Source of the DNA: Devosia yakushimensis
GTDB lineage: Bacteria > Pseudomonadota > Alphaproteobacteria > Rhizobiales > Devosiaceae
Assembly: GCF_030159855.1 (NCBI RefSeq)
Contig: NZ_BSNG01000001.1
Location: 1 to 64,000, forward strand
Direction of reading: 5' to 3'
DNA length: 64,000 bases
The notes under the pieces are model-generated. The model saw only the letters and a program-made list of their open reading frames with translations, had not been told where the DNA came from and ran no database searches. Shown here one piece after another: positions 19,733 through 29,163 of the stretch. The first letter of the stretch is position 1; each line of letters begins with the position of its first letter. Made by a program: the position numbers and the translations under genes.

Positions 19733-20635
19733 CTATTCGGTTCTGCGCACGCGCGGATTGGCTAGCTCGTCGAGCCCCATATTGACCAGAGCGAGCGAGC
19801 CCAGGATCAGGATCATCGCGAAGGCGGGTTCGAGCGGCCACCACCACCAGCCATTGAAAAACGCGCCCTGCGACTGGGCGGCCCAGATGATGTTGCCCAA
19901 TAGCGGCTCGCGCAGTGGTCCCAGGCCCAGCACGGCGAGATAGAAGGAGGCAAAGACGGCGGCGAAGACTTGCCCCACGAAAGCTGCCGCGATGAACGGC
20001 AAAAGATTGGGCAGGATTTCCTTGAAGATGATGCCGAAGTCGCTCATGCCCGAAAGCTTGGCGACGGCCACGAATTGCCGTTCCTTCATGGTTAGCACCT
20101 GGGCGCGGATCACCAGGGTCGGTCCCATCCAAGCCAGCAGCACGACGATGAAGGACATGGTCAGGATGGTGACGTCGCGTTTGTCGAGCGAGCCGGCGAT
20201 CACGACCTGGATGAGCAGCACCGGGATCGGCGTCAGGATCTGGCAGATGGTGCGGATCGCGCTGTCGATCCAGCCGCCGAAATAGGCCGAGGTAAAGCCG
20301 AGCACGACGCCGATCAGCGTGCCAATGCCACCGGCCAGCAGGCCGATCAGCGCGGTCTGCCACATGCCCACCACCATGGCGGCAAGGAGGTTGCGGCCGA
20401 AGAAATCGGTGCCGAAGGGATATTTGAGGCTGGGCGCCTGCTTGAGAGGGGCCGAGAGCGGATAGGCGTGTTTGGGGTTGATCAGCGCCATGCCGACCAG
20501 CGTGAACAGGGCCAGGCACAGCAGGATGAAGAGGCCAATCGCCAATCCCTTGTTGCGCCGGAGATAGCGCAGCAACAGGGTCAGCTTGCCCGGCTGTTCG
20601 ACCCGTTGTTCGGCGGTCAGAACGATCGATGCCAT
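19733..20635 (-). CDS. Dpp/Opp-type ABC transporter permease (DppC-like)
   Basis: Inner membrane permease of 300 residues with an N-terminal membrane segment after a cytoplasmic tail (about 32-52), further helices, and the ATPase-coupling EAA-like loop (VAVAKLSGMSDFGIIFKEILPN). YPFGTDFFGRNLLAAMVVG and a VLGFTSAYFGGWID region are typical of DppC. It partners with the permease encoded 9 bp upstream. Confidence 0.9.
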   Translation of the reverse strand: MASIVLTAEQRVEQPGKLTLLLRYLRRNKGLAIGLFILLCLALFTLVGMALINPKHAYPLSAPLKQAPSLKYPFGTDFFGRNLLAAMVVGMWQTALIGLLAGGIGTLIGVVLGFTSAYFGGWIDSAIRTICQILTPIPVLLIQVVIAGSLDKRDVTILTMSFIVVLLAWMGPTLVIRAQVLTMKERQFVAVAKLSGMSDFGIIFKEILPNLLPFIAAAFVGQVFAAVFASFYLAVLGLGPLREPLLGNIIWAAQSQGAFFNGWWWWPLEPAFAMILILGSLALVNMGLDELANPRVRRTE

Positions 20636-20644
20636 ACTGCGCTC

Positions 20645-21643
20645 CTATTGGTTCCTGATCCGCGGATCGAGCAGCGGATAGATGAATTCGAGCACAGTCA
20701 TCAGCGTCGCCACGGCGATGGTGATGAACAGTACGACGCCGTAAATGACGGGGAAGTCGTTGGCGCGGATGGCAAGGTTGAGCAGCGTGCCGACGCCGGG
20801 CAGGCCGAACAATCCCTCCACGATAATGGCCGAGGTGACGACTGTGCCAAGGGCCAGGGCCAGGGCCGTGGCTTGCGGCAACAGGGCGTTGCGCAGGTAA
20901 TAATCGCGGAAGATGCGGCGGCCGGTCAGGCCCTTGTGTTCGGCGAAATTCACATAATCTTCGCCCTGGATGGTGACGCCCATGCCGCGCATGGACAGGA
21001 CCCAGCCGCCGACCGATCCCAGGATCAGTGACAGTGCCGGCAGGATCTGATGGCGCATCAGATCGAGGGAAAATGCCCAGGAGAAGGTTGGCACGGTGCC
21101 CACCGAATAGGCGCCGCCCAAGGGGAGCCATTTGAGGCGGAAGCCGATGAAGAAGACCAGCAGGATGCCCATGATAACCGGCGGCACGCCGGTCAAGAGG
21201 ATGAATGGGGTGGCGATCGAGCGCAGCCAGCCCGGCGCCCGGGGCCAGGCGGCGATGGCGCCCAGCACAGTGCCGATGGCGAAGCTCAAAATGGTGGTGA
21301 CCAGCAGCAGGCCGATGGACCAGGGCAGCGCCTGGGCAATCAATTGCGTGACGGTCGCGGGGTATTTGGAGAGCGAATAGCCGAAATCGAGGTGAATGAC
21401 GTTGTTGAGATACTGGAAATATTGATCGAGCAGAGGCTTATCGAGGCCGAATTGCTGCTCCATGGAGGCAATGAGCTTTTCCATGTCGCCGGAAGAAAAC
21501 CCGCCAGTGCGGGCCAATTCAGCAAACCGTTCGCGAATGGCGCTGCGCGGGGATAGGCGCGGAACGAAAAAGACGATGGTGGAGGCGGCCCAGATAACGA
21601 GGACGAGAAACAGTAGCCGCTTGAGAATGATCCTGACGGTCAA
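20645..21643 (-). CDS. Dpp/Opp-type ABC transporter permease (DppB-like)
   Basis: 332-residue permease starting with TVRIILKRLLFLVLVIWAAS, the standard first helix of DppB proteins, and ending with FIYPLLDPRIRNQ. The TTG at 21643 is chosen because AAGGAG stands 7 bp before it and because it starts the protein at the first helix; the frame runs 57 codons further upstream into the non-coding hairpin region and the binding-protein gene. The periplasmic loop after helix 1 is longer than average. Confidence 0.88.
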   Translation of the reverse strand: MTVRIILKRLLFLVLVIWAASTIVFFVPRLSPRSAIRERFAELARTGGFSSGDMEKLIASMEQQFGLDKPLLDQYFQYLNNVIHLDFGYSLSKYPATVTQLIAQALPWSIGLLLVTTILSFAIGTVLGAIAAWPRAPGWLRSIATPFILLTGVPPVIMGILLVFFIGFRLKWLPLGGAYSVGTVPTFSWAFSLDLMRHQILPALSLILGSVGGWVLSMRGMGVTIQGEDYVNFAEHKGLTGRRIFRDYYLRNALLPQATALALALGTVVTSAIIVEGLFGLPGVGTLLNLAIRANDFPVIYGVVLFITIAVATLMTVLEFIYPLLDPRIRNQ

Positions 21644-21667
21644 CCGAGAGCTCCTTGGCGTGTCGGT

Positions 21668-21693
21668 AAGCGCGCCGCCGGGGCGGCGCGCTT
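21668..21693. terminator. GC-rich hairpin between binding-protein and permease genes
   Basis: Perfect inverted repeat with 11-bp arms, AAGCGCGCCGC and GCGGCGCGCTT, around a 4-base loop, just behind the stop of the substrate-binding protein gene. There is no T-run on the minus strand. Such hairpins protect the 3' end of binding-protein mRNA and make that gene more expressed than the membrane components. Confidence 0.6.
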
Positions 21694-21705
21694 CGGATTG
21701 ACGTC

Positions 21706-23496
21706 TTATTTGCCGGAGGGCTGCAGGCCGGTAATCACCAGCATGCCGGTATAGGCCCAGAAGGCACCATTGGTGCCCAGGCCAGGACTGCTGGCCGAGG
21801 GCCAATTGGTCCAATAGTGGTTGTTATAGGGGATGCGGTGCAGCCACTGGATGACCGGTATGTCGATCGTGTCGCGCCAGTAAATGCCCAGGGCCTTGGC
21901 CGCGCCGGCAATGAATTTGGGGTCGCTCGAGTCGAGCGGGGCAATTTCATTGATCAGCGCGTCATATTCTGGGTTGCTGTAACGAGAGAAGCGGCCGGCA
22001 TTGGCCGGTGCGCCCGGTGCGGCAGCAAAATCGCTGTCGTAGAGATTGAGGGCCTCGAAGGGGTCGAACAGGCTGGCGCCATGGCCGAACATGTATAGTC
22101 CGGCTTTGCCGTCGGTCATGTTCTGGTAGGCGTCGGTGCCGAAATTGACATTGGCATCGAAGCCGGCATTGCGCAGCATTTCGGCCAGCACCGGGGCGAT
22201 GTCGCCGTGGATGGTTTCGAAAGCCTGGATCGTGGCGTCGAGAGTCTGGCCGTCCTTGGCCCATAGACCATCGCCGTCCAGAGCAAAGCCGGCGTCAGTC
22301 ATGAGTTTGGCGCTGGCTTCGAGGTCGAATTTGCCCGGTTCGTACTTGGCTTCTTCCGCCTTGACCTCGGGGCTGTCGGCAAAAGCCTGCAGGTTGGGAT
22401 AGAGCGGGAAGGGGTAGATCGTGGCGATCTTGGCGCCTTCATAAAGTATTTCGTCGATCAGGTTGCGATCGATGGCGAGGCTGATGGCCTTGCGGACATT
22501 GGGGTCGCTATAGGGTTCAAGCTGGGTGTTCACCCACAGCGAATTGGGCCACCAATCGAGATAGCCATAGGGTGATTCCGTACCAGTCCAGGATTGCACA
22601 TCCGGATTTTGCTGGAGGATCGTGCCGATAATCTGGGCGCGCATATCGACCGAGGAATCGAACTCGTTGTTGACGATGCGCTGGGCGACGGTGTCGATCG
22701 GCTGGTTGAGAATATTGACCATGATGACGCGCTTGACCGCAGGCTCGGCAACGCGGCCAGCCTTGACCGCCCACCAATCGGGACGCAGATCCAAGATCTT
22801 CTGGTTGTTGTTCCAGGCGACGACATTGAAGGGTCCGGAATGAGGAATCTCGTCGCGGCCGGGGGCGGCGGTTGGATCGGCCTGGGCCGATAGATAGGCC
22901 TCCGGCACGATGGAAACGCCGGTATCGAATTTTTGGGTCAGCACCTCGAACTTGAAGCGCGGCGCGGGGGCGTTGAACTTAACCTCGACGGTCAGGTCGT
23001 CGACAGCGGTGACGCTGGCCACCTCCTGGGTGAACTGGTTGTGGTATTGCAGCCTCTCGTTATCGATTTGGCCCTGGAAGGTATAGACCACATCCTTGGA
23101 GGTCACCGGCGTGCCATCGGACCATTGGGCCTGGGCATTGAGCTTGATGACCAGGGTGGTGAAGGTGTCGTCGGTATAGTCCATGCTGTCGGCCAGCCAG
23201 GGAATGAACTCGTTCTTGTAGATGGCGAAATACATCAGCGGTTCCCACAGCAGGTTATTGCCTTCCTGGTGGGTATAGGTGGGCGGCACGGACCAGGGAT
23301 TGGTGGTGCCGATGGTGGCGCCGCTTGAAACGCCCCAGGCGAGAACCACGGTCTGGTTGCGGGGCACCTCGGGCAGCGATGCGGGAACGATGTCGGCCGC
23401 AGCAGCAGGGGACGGTGCATCCTGAGCGAAAGTGGCGATCGGCGTGAGTGCCAAAACTAGCGACGTCATCGCCGCTGCGAATGTGAGTCTAACCAT
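21706..23496 (-). CDS. Dpp/Opp-type ABC transporter substrate-binding protein
   Basis: Periplasmic SBP of family 5, 596 residues. The Sec signal peptide (MVRLTFAAAMTSLVLALTPIATFAQ) is followed by a first lobe with WSVPPTYTHQEGNNLLWEPLMYF, SDGTPVTSKDVVYTFQGQI and IDRNLIDEILYEGAK, as in DppA/OppA relatives. It is larger than dipeptide binding proteins, as in members that bind oligosaccharides. The ATG at 23496 has GGAGAAG upstream. It heads the importer operon running to 15865. Confidence 0.9.
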   Translation of the reverse strand: MVRLTFAAAMTSLVLALTPIATFAQDAPSPAAAADIVPASLPEVPRNQTVVLAWGVSSGATIGTTNPWSVPPTYTHQEGNNLLWEPLMYFAIYKNEFIPWLADSMDYTDDTFTTLVIKLNAQAQWSDGTPVTSKDVVYTFQGQIDNERLQYHNQFTQEVASVTAVDDLTVEVKFNAPAPRFKFEVLTQKFDTGVSIVPEAYLSAQADPTAAPGRDEIPHSGPFNVVAWNNNQKILDLRPDWWAVKAGRVAEPAVKRVIMVNILNQPIDTVAQRIVNNEFDSSVDMRAQIIGTILQQNPDVQSWTGTESPYGYLDWWPNSLWVNTQLEPYSDPNVRKAISLAIDRNLIDEILYEGAKIATIYPFPLYPNLQAFADSPEVKAEEAKYEPGKFDLEASAKLMTDAGFALDGDGLWAKDGQTLDATIQAFETIHGDIAPVLAEMLRNAGFDANVNFGTDAYQNMTDGKAGLYMFGHGASLFDPFEALNLYDSDFAAAPGAPANAGRFSRYSNPEYDALINEIAPLDSSDPKFIAGAAKALGIYWRDTIDIPVIQWLHRIPYNNHYWTNWPSASSPGLGTNGAFWAYTGMLVITGLQPSGK

Positions 23497-23837
23497 GTGA
23501 CAGTCTTCTCCCTTTTGCTGTCCGTGGAACGAAAAGGCATCAGTCTCGAAAGTCAGAACAGTCGTATCGGCGGCCTCCTCGCCGCCAGTCTTCTCCCTGT
23601 GTTCGGCCATGGCATTGCCTGGTCGTCACGCGTTTTAGGCGCAAAAACACACGCATGCTGAAAGCAGCATGTGCAAAGCCTTTGATTGAAATCCTCCCAA
23701 CCCGTCCGCCTCATCTCTGCAAGGCTGGCCGGTTGATTGTTATTCTTGGACCGTCACCCCATGGCGAGTCAACCAAACGATGGTTGCCGGTGCCCAGGGG
23801 CGAAATCTCTGGCTTTTCTCGAAAATCCTCCTGGTTT
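23497..23837 (-). promoter_or_regulatory. Intergenic region upstream of the Dpp-type importer operon
   Basis: 341 bp without a credible gene between the aldose epimerase gene and the binding-protein gene. It contains the inverted repeat CATGCTG-AAAG-CAGCATG at 23654-23671, a candidate operator about 160 bp upstream of the SBP start. No convincing -35/-10 pair was found. Confidence 0.4.
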
Positions 23838-24842
23838 CTAGATGGTGCTGAAAGCCGTGATCGAGTGCCGGATCGTGACCGGCGCTGCGGGATCGATATG
23901 GATGGCGGTGGCTATGCCGCGCGCATTGATCGGGTTGGCGCCGGTCGAAACGGCGTCATTGAGGTCGAAAGCGGCGGCAATCGGCTCGAGGCCGAGACCG
24001 CGATATTGTCCGTGCCAAGGTGGCCCATCGATGCCCCGGTCGGTGTGCCAGATCTGCAGTGAAGGCAGTAGCGAACGGTCCCAGTCGAGCACGATGCCGG
24101 CGCTCTCATCGCGATAGATGGCGGTCACCGGGCCGCGCATGCCGCAGAGCTGAACATTGAGATTGGGCTGGGAAATGGGGGGATGGGCCAGATCGACCGT
24201 ATGGTCGCCTTGGGGCACCCGGGCGAGGTCGGAAAATTCCTGGTTCTGGCCGGGCGCCGTCTGGAAGGGATGGGTAAGGCCGAAGGCGAAGTCGGCCAGC
24301 AGCTCAAGAGTGCCGGACCGCTCGGGCAAGCGCATGATGGGGTGAAGACCCACCGAAATCGCGGCCGGGCGGCGGGCATGGATGATCAGCGAGAAGTCCA
24401 GTGCCGGAGCGCCTTCCCGTGCCGAGATCACGCGTTCGAGCCGTTTAACGGGGGAGTGTTCGGGATAGTCCAGCGCCAGCGTGATGTTGCCCGGATTGGC
24501 CTCTATTACCGTCCAGTCCTCGTCGCCGGCTGGGCCGTGAATGGGCCGAGAGGCGGGCTGATCCGTGAGATCAGTCCATTCCTCGGGGGCTTGGCCCTTA
24601 TGCCCGCCTGCGCCAAAGGGCACGCAGACGAAATCGCCGCCCAGTTCGCGCAAATGCCCGATGATCGAGCGATCGTCGACTTTGCCCATCCAGGGCGCCC
24701 TGGCAAAGGGCGAGAAGGGACCATTGGGCAGGTCGAACCGGCATTCGGCCAGCATGGCGGCCGTGGCCAGAACCGTTGCCTCGCCATATGGCCAGGTCAG
24801 CCTGTGCGAAGCAATCGTCCGGTCCTGCAAGGCGCTTTGCAT
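23838..24842 (-). CDS. Aldose 1-epimerase family protein
   Basis: 334 residues, galactose-mutarotase-like beta-sandwich. Recognisable pieces are LGGDFVCVPFG, the core VISAREGAPALDFSLIIHAR with GLHPIMRLP, and LQIWHTDRGIDGPPWHGQYRGLGLEP near the C-terminus. It would interconvert alpha and beta anomers of an aldose or uronic acid before oxidation. It follows the ManD gene by 7 bp. It is not certain that it is a true mutarotase; some relatives act on sugar phosphates or uronates. Confidence 0.75.
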   Translation of the reverse strand: MQSALQDRTIASHRLTWPYGEATVLATAAMLAECRFDLPNGPFSPFARAPWMGKVDDRSIIGHLRELGGDFVCVPFGAGGHKGQAPEEWTDLTDQPASRPIHGPAGDEDWTVIEANPGNITLALDYPEHSPVKRLERVISAREGAPALDFSLIIHARRPAAISVGLHPIMRLPERSGTLELLADFAFGLTHPFQTAPGQNQEFSDLARVPQGDHTVDLAHPPISQPNLNVQLCGMRGPVTAIYRDESAGIVLDWDRSLLPSLQIWHTDRGIDGPPWHGQYRGLGLEPIAAAFDLNDAVSTGANPINARGIATAIHIDPAAPVTIRHSITAFSTI

Positions 24843-24849
24843 CGGTCTG

Positions 24850-26061
24850 CTACCAGCTGGTCAGCGTGCCGTCTTCCAGCCGGGCAACCGGCAGGTAGGC
24901 GGGGGAATAGGGGTATTTGGCGGCGACCGCCTCATCGATATCGACGCCATGGCCGGGTGCTTCGCCGGGCTGGAGGTAGCCACGATCATAGCTCCAGGCG
25001 CGGGGGAACATGTCATAGGTGGCGTCGGTGTAGCCGGAGAATTCCTGGATGCCGAAATTGGGAATGGCGGTATCGACATGGATATTGCAGCCCATGGCCA
25101 CGGGCGACACATCCATTGGTCCATGGCAGGCCGAACGGACATGATAGATGGCGGCAAAGTCGAAGATTTTCTTGAGGCCGGTGACGCCGCCGGCATGCAC
25201 CGAGGTGACGCGGATATAGTCGATAAGCTGCTCGGAAATGAGCTGCTGGCAATCCCAGATGGTGTTGAACACCTCGCCCACCGCAATAGGTTGGGTGGTG
25301 TGCTGGCGGATGATCCGGAAGCCTTCCTGCAGCTCGGCCGGAATGGCATCTTCCAGCCAGAACAGGCGGAATGGCTCAAGATCCTTGCCCAGCCGCGCCG
25401 CCTCGATAGGGGTCAGGCGATGGTGCACGTCATGCAGCAGATGGACATCCCAGCCGACCGCGTCGCGCACTTTTTCAAACAGCCTGGGGATCAGCGGTAG
25501 ATATTTGTGGGTGGACCAGACTTCCTCTTCGGGCAGGGCCTTGATCATGCCGCCGGCGGTCTGGTCGAGGGAATGGCCCGTGCCATAGATTGGCGGCAGG
25601 CCGGGAATGGAAACCTGCGCCCGGATGGCGTCCAGCCCCTGTTCGCGCAGCGCCACTACGCCCTCGACAACCTCGCCGATATCGAGCCCGCCGGCATGCT
25701 TATAGACCATGACCTTGTCGCGCGAGCGGCCGCCCAGCAATTGATAGAGCGGCATATTGGCGGCCTTGGCCTTGATATCCCAGAGCGCCATGTCCACGCC
25801 GGAGATGGCCGCCATGGTGATCGGCCCGCGCCGCCAATAGGCGCCCTTGTAGAGGTATTGCCAGATGTCCTCGATCCGTTGGGGATCGCGTCCGATCAGG
25901 CAGGGCACGACATGGTCTTCGAGATAGGCGACGACGGCCTTCTCGCGGCCATTTACCGTGGCGTCGCCAATGCCATAGAGCCCTTCATCGGTCATTACCT
26001 TGACCGTGACGAAATTGCGTCCGGGCGAGGCGACGATGATTTTGATGTCGGTGATTTTCAT
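24850..26061 (-). CDS. manD: D-mannonate dehydratase, enolase superfamily (ManD)
   Basis: 403 residues, the length of characterised ManD enzymes. The family signature is extensive: [22 protein letters not shown] (positions about 28-49), [51 protein letters not shown] with the first metal ligand, [21 protein letters not shown] and the C-terminal Leu-Thr-Ser-Trp. These enzymes remove water from D-mannonate (some also D-gluconate) with Mg2+ to give 2-keto-3-deoxygluconate. It is not homologous to UxuA but catalyses the same reaction, so this cluster has both solutions. Confidence 0.88.
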   Translation of the reverse strand: MKITDIKIIVASPGRNFVTVKVMTDEGLYGIGDATVNGREKAVVAYLEDHVVPCLIGRDPQRIEDIWQYLYKGAYWRRGPITMAAISGVDMALWDIKAKAANMPLYQLLGGRSRDKVMVYKHAGGLDIGEVVEGVVALREQGLDAIRAQVSIPGLPPIYGTGHSLDQTAGGMIKALPEEEVWSTHKYLPLIPRLFEKVRDAVGWDVHLLHDVHHRLTPIEAARLGKDLEPFRLFWLEDAIPAELQEGFRIIRQHTTQPIAVGEVFNTIWDCQQLISEQLIDYIRVTSVHAGGVTGLKKIFDFAAIYHVRSACHGPMDVSPVAMGCNIHVDTAIPNFGIQEFSGYTDATYDMFPRAWSYDRGYLQPGEAPGHGVDIDEAVAAKYPYSPAYLPVARLEDGTLTSW

Positions 26062-26067
26062 GTTGGC

Positions 26068-27177
26068 TCAGGCAATAAGGGGATGGAAGGCGATGGCGGT
26101 CGGCGAGCCGGTCATGATCGGGCTGCCGAAAGATTTCAGCGCGCCGCTTTCAGGCTCGTAGCGGAAGAGCGAGATGAGGTCGCTTTCCTGGTTGGCAACC
26201 GCGAGAATTGTTCCTGTCGGATCGAAGGCGAAATCGCGCGGCACGTGCCCGCCGCAGGGTGTGGTGCCGATCAGCCGGGCAATGCCGCTGGCCTGGTCGA
26301 TGGCAAAGCCGGCCAGGCTGTCATGGCCGCGATTGCCGACATAAAGATGCCGCCCACCAGCCGCGATATCGATGGCTGATCCCGAATTGCCGGCAAAAGG
26401 TTCGGGCAGTGTCGGCTCGATGGCGAGAAGGGTGAATGAGCCCGCCTCGGCGTCGAAGGCCAGGCTCGCCAATGTGCAGGTCAGTTCGTTGACGCAATAG
26501 GCGAATGGCAGGCTGGGGTGAAAGCGGAAATGCCGCGGGCCGGACCCCGGAGGCATTAGCGTCTCGCTATGCGGGGAGAGAGCACCGGTCCGCGCGTCGA
26601 AACGATAGACCAGCAGCCGGTCGATCCCCAGATCGGCGACGACGACGAAGCGATTGTCCGGCGTCCAGCGGATGCAATGGGCGTGCGGACGTTCCTGCCG
26701 CCCCGCATCGGGACCCGTGCCATGGTGGCGGATTTCGGCAATTGGCGGGTGGAGCGTGCCATCGGGATCGCGCGGATAGATGGCAATGGATTGGTTGGGT
26801 CGGGCGCTGGCCGGCAGGCCCGAATAATTGGCGATGGCGGCAAAGCGCCCAGTGCCGTCATGACTGTTATGGGCCGTGCCGTCGCCGCGCGTCGGCTGCT
26901 TGGAAAGATAGTCGAGCGCCCCTGTCGCATAGTCGATGCCATAGGCGGTGATATCGCCCTCGTTCCAGCCGGCCACTTCGCTCACTGCCGAGAGCGAGAC
27001 GCCGTCGCGTGCCACTTCGAGAAAGGTCGGATTGTCGATGCCTTCGGTCACGCCCAATGGCTGGGCCGCGCCGCTGGTGAGGTCGAGGCGGAAGGCGGCT
27101 ATGCCCTTACCCGCAGGGTTGCGCACATAGCCCAGGCTGCGATTGCAGCAACCGACATAGAAAAGAGCAGAAGGCAT
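26068..27177 (-). CDS. Beta-propeller lactonase (6-phosphogluconolactonase-like)
   Basis: 369 residues of the PF10282-type lactonase family. A repeated blade pattern is visible (FYVGCCNRSLGYV, DGTLHPPIAEIRHHGTGPDAGRQERPHAHCI, FVVVADLGIDRLLVYRFD, PRHFRFHPSLPFAYCVNELT, HLYVGNRGHDSLAGF). The ERPHAHCI segment holds the His pair conserved in this family. It would open an aldono- or glucarolactone from a sugar dehydrogenase to the acid used by the mannonate dehydratases. The ATG at 27177 has GGAG 5 bp upstream. It is 13 bp after copy 2 of uxuA and 6 bp before manD. Confidence 0.82.
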   Translation of the reverse strand: MPSALFYVGCCNRSLGYVRNPAGKGIAAFRLDLTSGAAQPLGVTEGIDNPTFLEVARDGVSLSAVSEVAGWNEGDITAYGIDYATGALDYLSKQPTRGDGTAHNSHDGTGRFAAIANYSGLPASARPNQSIAIYPRDPDGTLHPPIAEIRHHGTGPDAGRQERPHAHCIRWTPDNRFVVVADLGIDRLLVYRFDARTGALSPHSETLMPPGSGPRHFRFHPSLPFAYCVNELTCTLASLAFDAEAGSFTLLAIEPTLPEPFAGNSGSAIDIAAGGRHLYVGNRGHDSLAGFAIDQASGIARLIGTTPCGGHVPRDFAFDPTGTILAVANQESDLISLFRYEPESGALKSFGSPIMTGSPTAIAFHPLIA

Positions 27178-27190
27178 AGGGGCTCCGGAT

Positions 27191-28240
27191 CTAGGCGGCT
27201 TTGAGGAATTGGGCCATGCGCAGCAGGCCCTGCATATAGCCGATGGCATGGGCGCGGCCGCGATGGTTCCAGTCGCTGTCGCCATCCATTTTGGGGACGT
27301 GGTCGTCGAGCAGGAAGCCGTCAAAGCCGTTCTTTGCCAGCAGCACCATGACTTCGGCGGGGTCGAAATTGCCGTCGCCGATGAAGCATTCGGTGAAGTC
27401 GGGCACAGAGCCCCGCACGTCGCGGAAATGGATGTAAGAGATCGCTCCCTTGGGTGCGAAGAACTCGATCATTTCGGTGACATTAGCCCTGCCGCCCACC
27501 ATTTCCGAGCAGCAGCCCAGGCAAAGATCGAGCGACCAGGCCGGCGATTGCCCAGCCAGTTCATAGGCGTGTTTGAACCCCCAGGGCCGATAGAAGAGCC
27601 GCGCCACCCCGCCCAGCATGGGCACCGGCGGATCGTCGGGATGGAGGGCGAGTTTGAGGCCCTCTTCCTCGGCTACCGGCAGCACCGCCTCGATGAAATA
27701 TTGGTAATTGGCCCACATCTGCTCTTCGGTGATCACCGGCCCGTCCTTGCCGAAAAGCGGCATGGAGGAAGCCCGTCCGAGCGTGGTGGGCATGAATGAG
27801 CGCAGCATGTCGAGATTGCCCGCATTGGCCTCGACCATCGCCATGTCGAATTGCCTTGCCTGGGCGCCGCCGCGAGTTTGTGCCGTGCGGCTCGTGCTCC
27901 AGACCGAATTGGGCATGAAATGATAGCCGAGCACGGGAATGCCGGCCCGCGCCACGGCGCGAATGGTCGCCTGGTAATTCTCGATCTGCTCGTCGCGCCC
28001 TTCCAGCCCCATCATCGCCTTGTGGTAGAAATGGGTGGGGACGTTTTCGATGGCTTCGAATGTGAGGCCCGCTGCCTCGACCTCTGCGACCAGCGCGCGA
28101 ACATCCCGTTCCTCCCAGCGGCTGTCGCCGGGCAGCTTGGGATTGTTCATCTGCAGGCCCGTGGCCCCGATCTGGGCGGCAAAGCGCAGCCGTTCTTCGC
28201 TGAGCTCGTGAAACTGCCCCACCGCGATTCTGATCGCCAT
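27191..28240 (-). CDS. uxuA: Mannonate dehydratase, UxuA-type (copy 2)
   Basis: 349 residues. It shares the UxuA signatures LALHPDDPPVPM, LCLGCCSEM (the metal-site cysteine region), YIHFRDVRGSVPDFTECFIGDGNFD and LDDHVPKMDGDSDW plus AIGYMQGLL. It is clearly a paralogue, not a recent duplicate, of the gene at 16683-17657. It heads the minus-strand operon uxuA, lactonase, manD, aldose epimerase, and is divergent from the GntR regulator gene. Confidence 0.85.
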   Translation of the reverse strand: MAIRIAVGQFHELSEERLRFAAQIGATGLQMNNPKLPGDSRWEERDVRALVAEVEAAGLTFEAIENVPTHFYHKAMMGLEGRDEQIENYQATIRAVARAGIPVLGYHFMPNSVWSTSRTAQTRGGAQARQFDMAMVEANAGNLDMLRSFMPTTLGRASSMPLFGKDGPVITEEQMWANYQYFIEAVLPVAEEEGLKLALHPDDPPVPMLGGVARLFYRPWGFKHAYELAGQSPAWSLDLCLGCCSEMVGGRANVTEMIEFFAPKGAISYIHFRDVRGSVPDFTECFIGDGNFDPAEVMVLLAKNGFDGFLLDDHVPKMDGDSDWNHRGRAHAIGYMQGLLRMAQFLKAA

Positions 28241-28478
28241 TACCCCGTCCCTGCCGCTGGGCCATCAGGCCGTAAAACATCGGTCTTCGGCGCCGTGGTG
28301 CCGGAGAAAAATCGCAATGAACCAGCGAAAGACGGGACCTCCTCAGGCTTCCGTCAGGCCGCGTCGCACTCCGTTTAAATATATTTATTGGCGACTAGAA
28401 AATGTTATTACGCTGGATTAAGAGCTGTCAACGGGTCTTGGGGCGCGTTTTTCTGAAACAATCTATTGGGGAGCAAGG
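28241..28478. promoter_or_regulatory. Divergent control region between uxuA copy 2 and the GntR gene
   Basis: 238 bp with a markedly AT-rich core. The perfect 12-bp palindrome TAAATATATTTA (28376-28387) lies roughly in the middle and could be the GntR/FCD operator or part of promoters in both directions. No unambiguous -35/-10 pair was assigned. Confidence 0.4.
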
Positions 28479-29129
28479 GTGAGCGAAGGGATCGACAATC
28501 CTGGCTATCTGGCTTTTGTCGATGCGTTGCTGGCCGGCCGGCTCAAGCTCGGCCAGACCCTCAAGCAGGAAGAATTATGCGATGTGCTTGATATGTCGCT
28601 GTCGCCCATGCGCGAGACCACGACGCTGCTCGAAGCCGAGGGGTTGATCACCGTGCGCCGCCGTATCGGCATCACGATTTTCTACCCGGATGTGAAATTC
28701 GTCGGCAATACCTTCCAGTTTCGCGGCATTCTCGAGCGCGAGGGGCTAACCAAATTTGCCCGCTCGACGGATATTGGCTGGGTGCGCAGGACGCGCGACG
28801 ACCATGAGGCCATGATCGACTATGTGCGGCAGGTTAATGACCAGTCGGTCTATCGCGAGCCGGTACGGCTGCTCGAGCGCGCATTTCACGGCAGCTTCAT
28901 CGCGGCCTTCGATAATCTCCAGATCGATATGATCTACCAGCGCCTGACGCAGAAAATGTTCCTGATCCGGCTGATCAATATGGAAGCGGTCGGGCCCGCC
29001 AACACGATCCGCTCGATGAGCGAGCATCTGGATATTCTCGATGCACTGGAACAGCGCGACGCCGAGGGAGCGGTGGCGGCGCTGGACAAGCATCTGCAAG
29101 GGAGCTTGCATCGAGTGCTCACGGCCTGA
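28479..29129 (+). CDS. GntR family regulator (FadR/FCD subfamily)
   Basis: 216 residues from GTG 28479 with a GGGAG site upstream. The N-terminal winged helix (about 8-68) contains LKQEELCDVLDMSLSPMRET, and the all-helical FCD domain (about 78-210) carries His residues in AFHGSF, SEHLDI and DKHLQGS that fit the metal and effector pocket of this group. FCD regulators typically sense sugar acids such as glucuronate, galacturonate or gluconate. Its divergent position next to uxuA, lactonase and manD suggests it controls that operon and perhaps the cupin and SDR genes behind it. Confidence 0.87.
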   Translation: MSEGIDNPGYLAFVDALLAGRLKLGQTLKQEELCDVLDMSLSPMRETTTLLEAEGLITVRRRIGITIFYPDVKFVGNTFQFRGILEREGLTKFARSTDIGWVRRTRDDHEAMIDYVRQVNDQSVYREPVRLLERAFHGSFIAAFDNLQIDMIYQRLTQKMFLIRLINMEAVGPANTIRSMSEHLDILDALEQRDAEGAVAALDKHLQGSLHRVLTA

Positions 29130-29163
29130 CCGGCTGGACAATATTTGGAGGAGAGGAGCCGCC

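Noticed and set aside
27191..28240. Recent duplication of uxuA as origin of the two copies
   Set aside because: The two proteins share motifs but differ along most of their length (324 and 349 residues), so they are old paralogues or were acquired separately.
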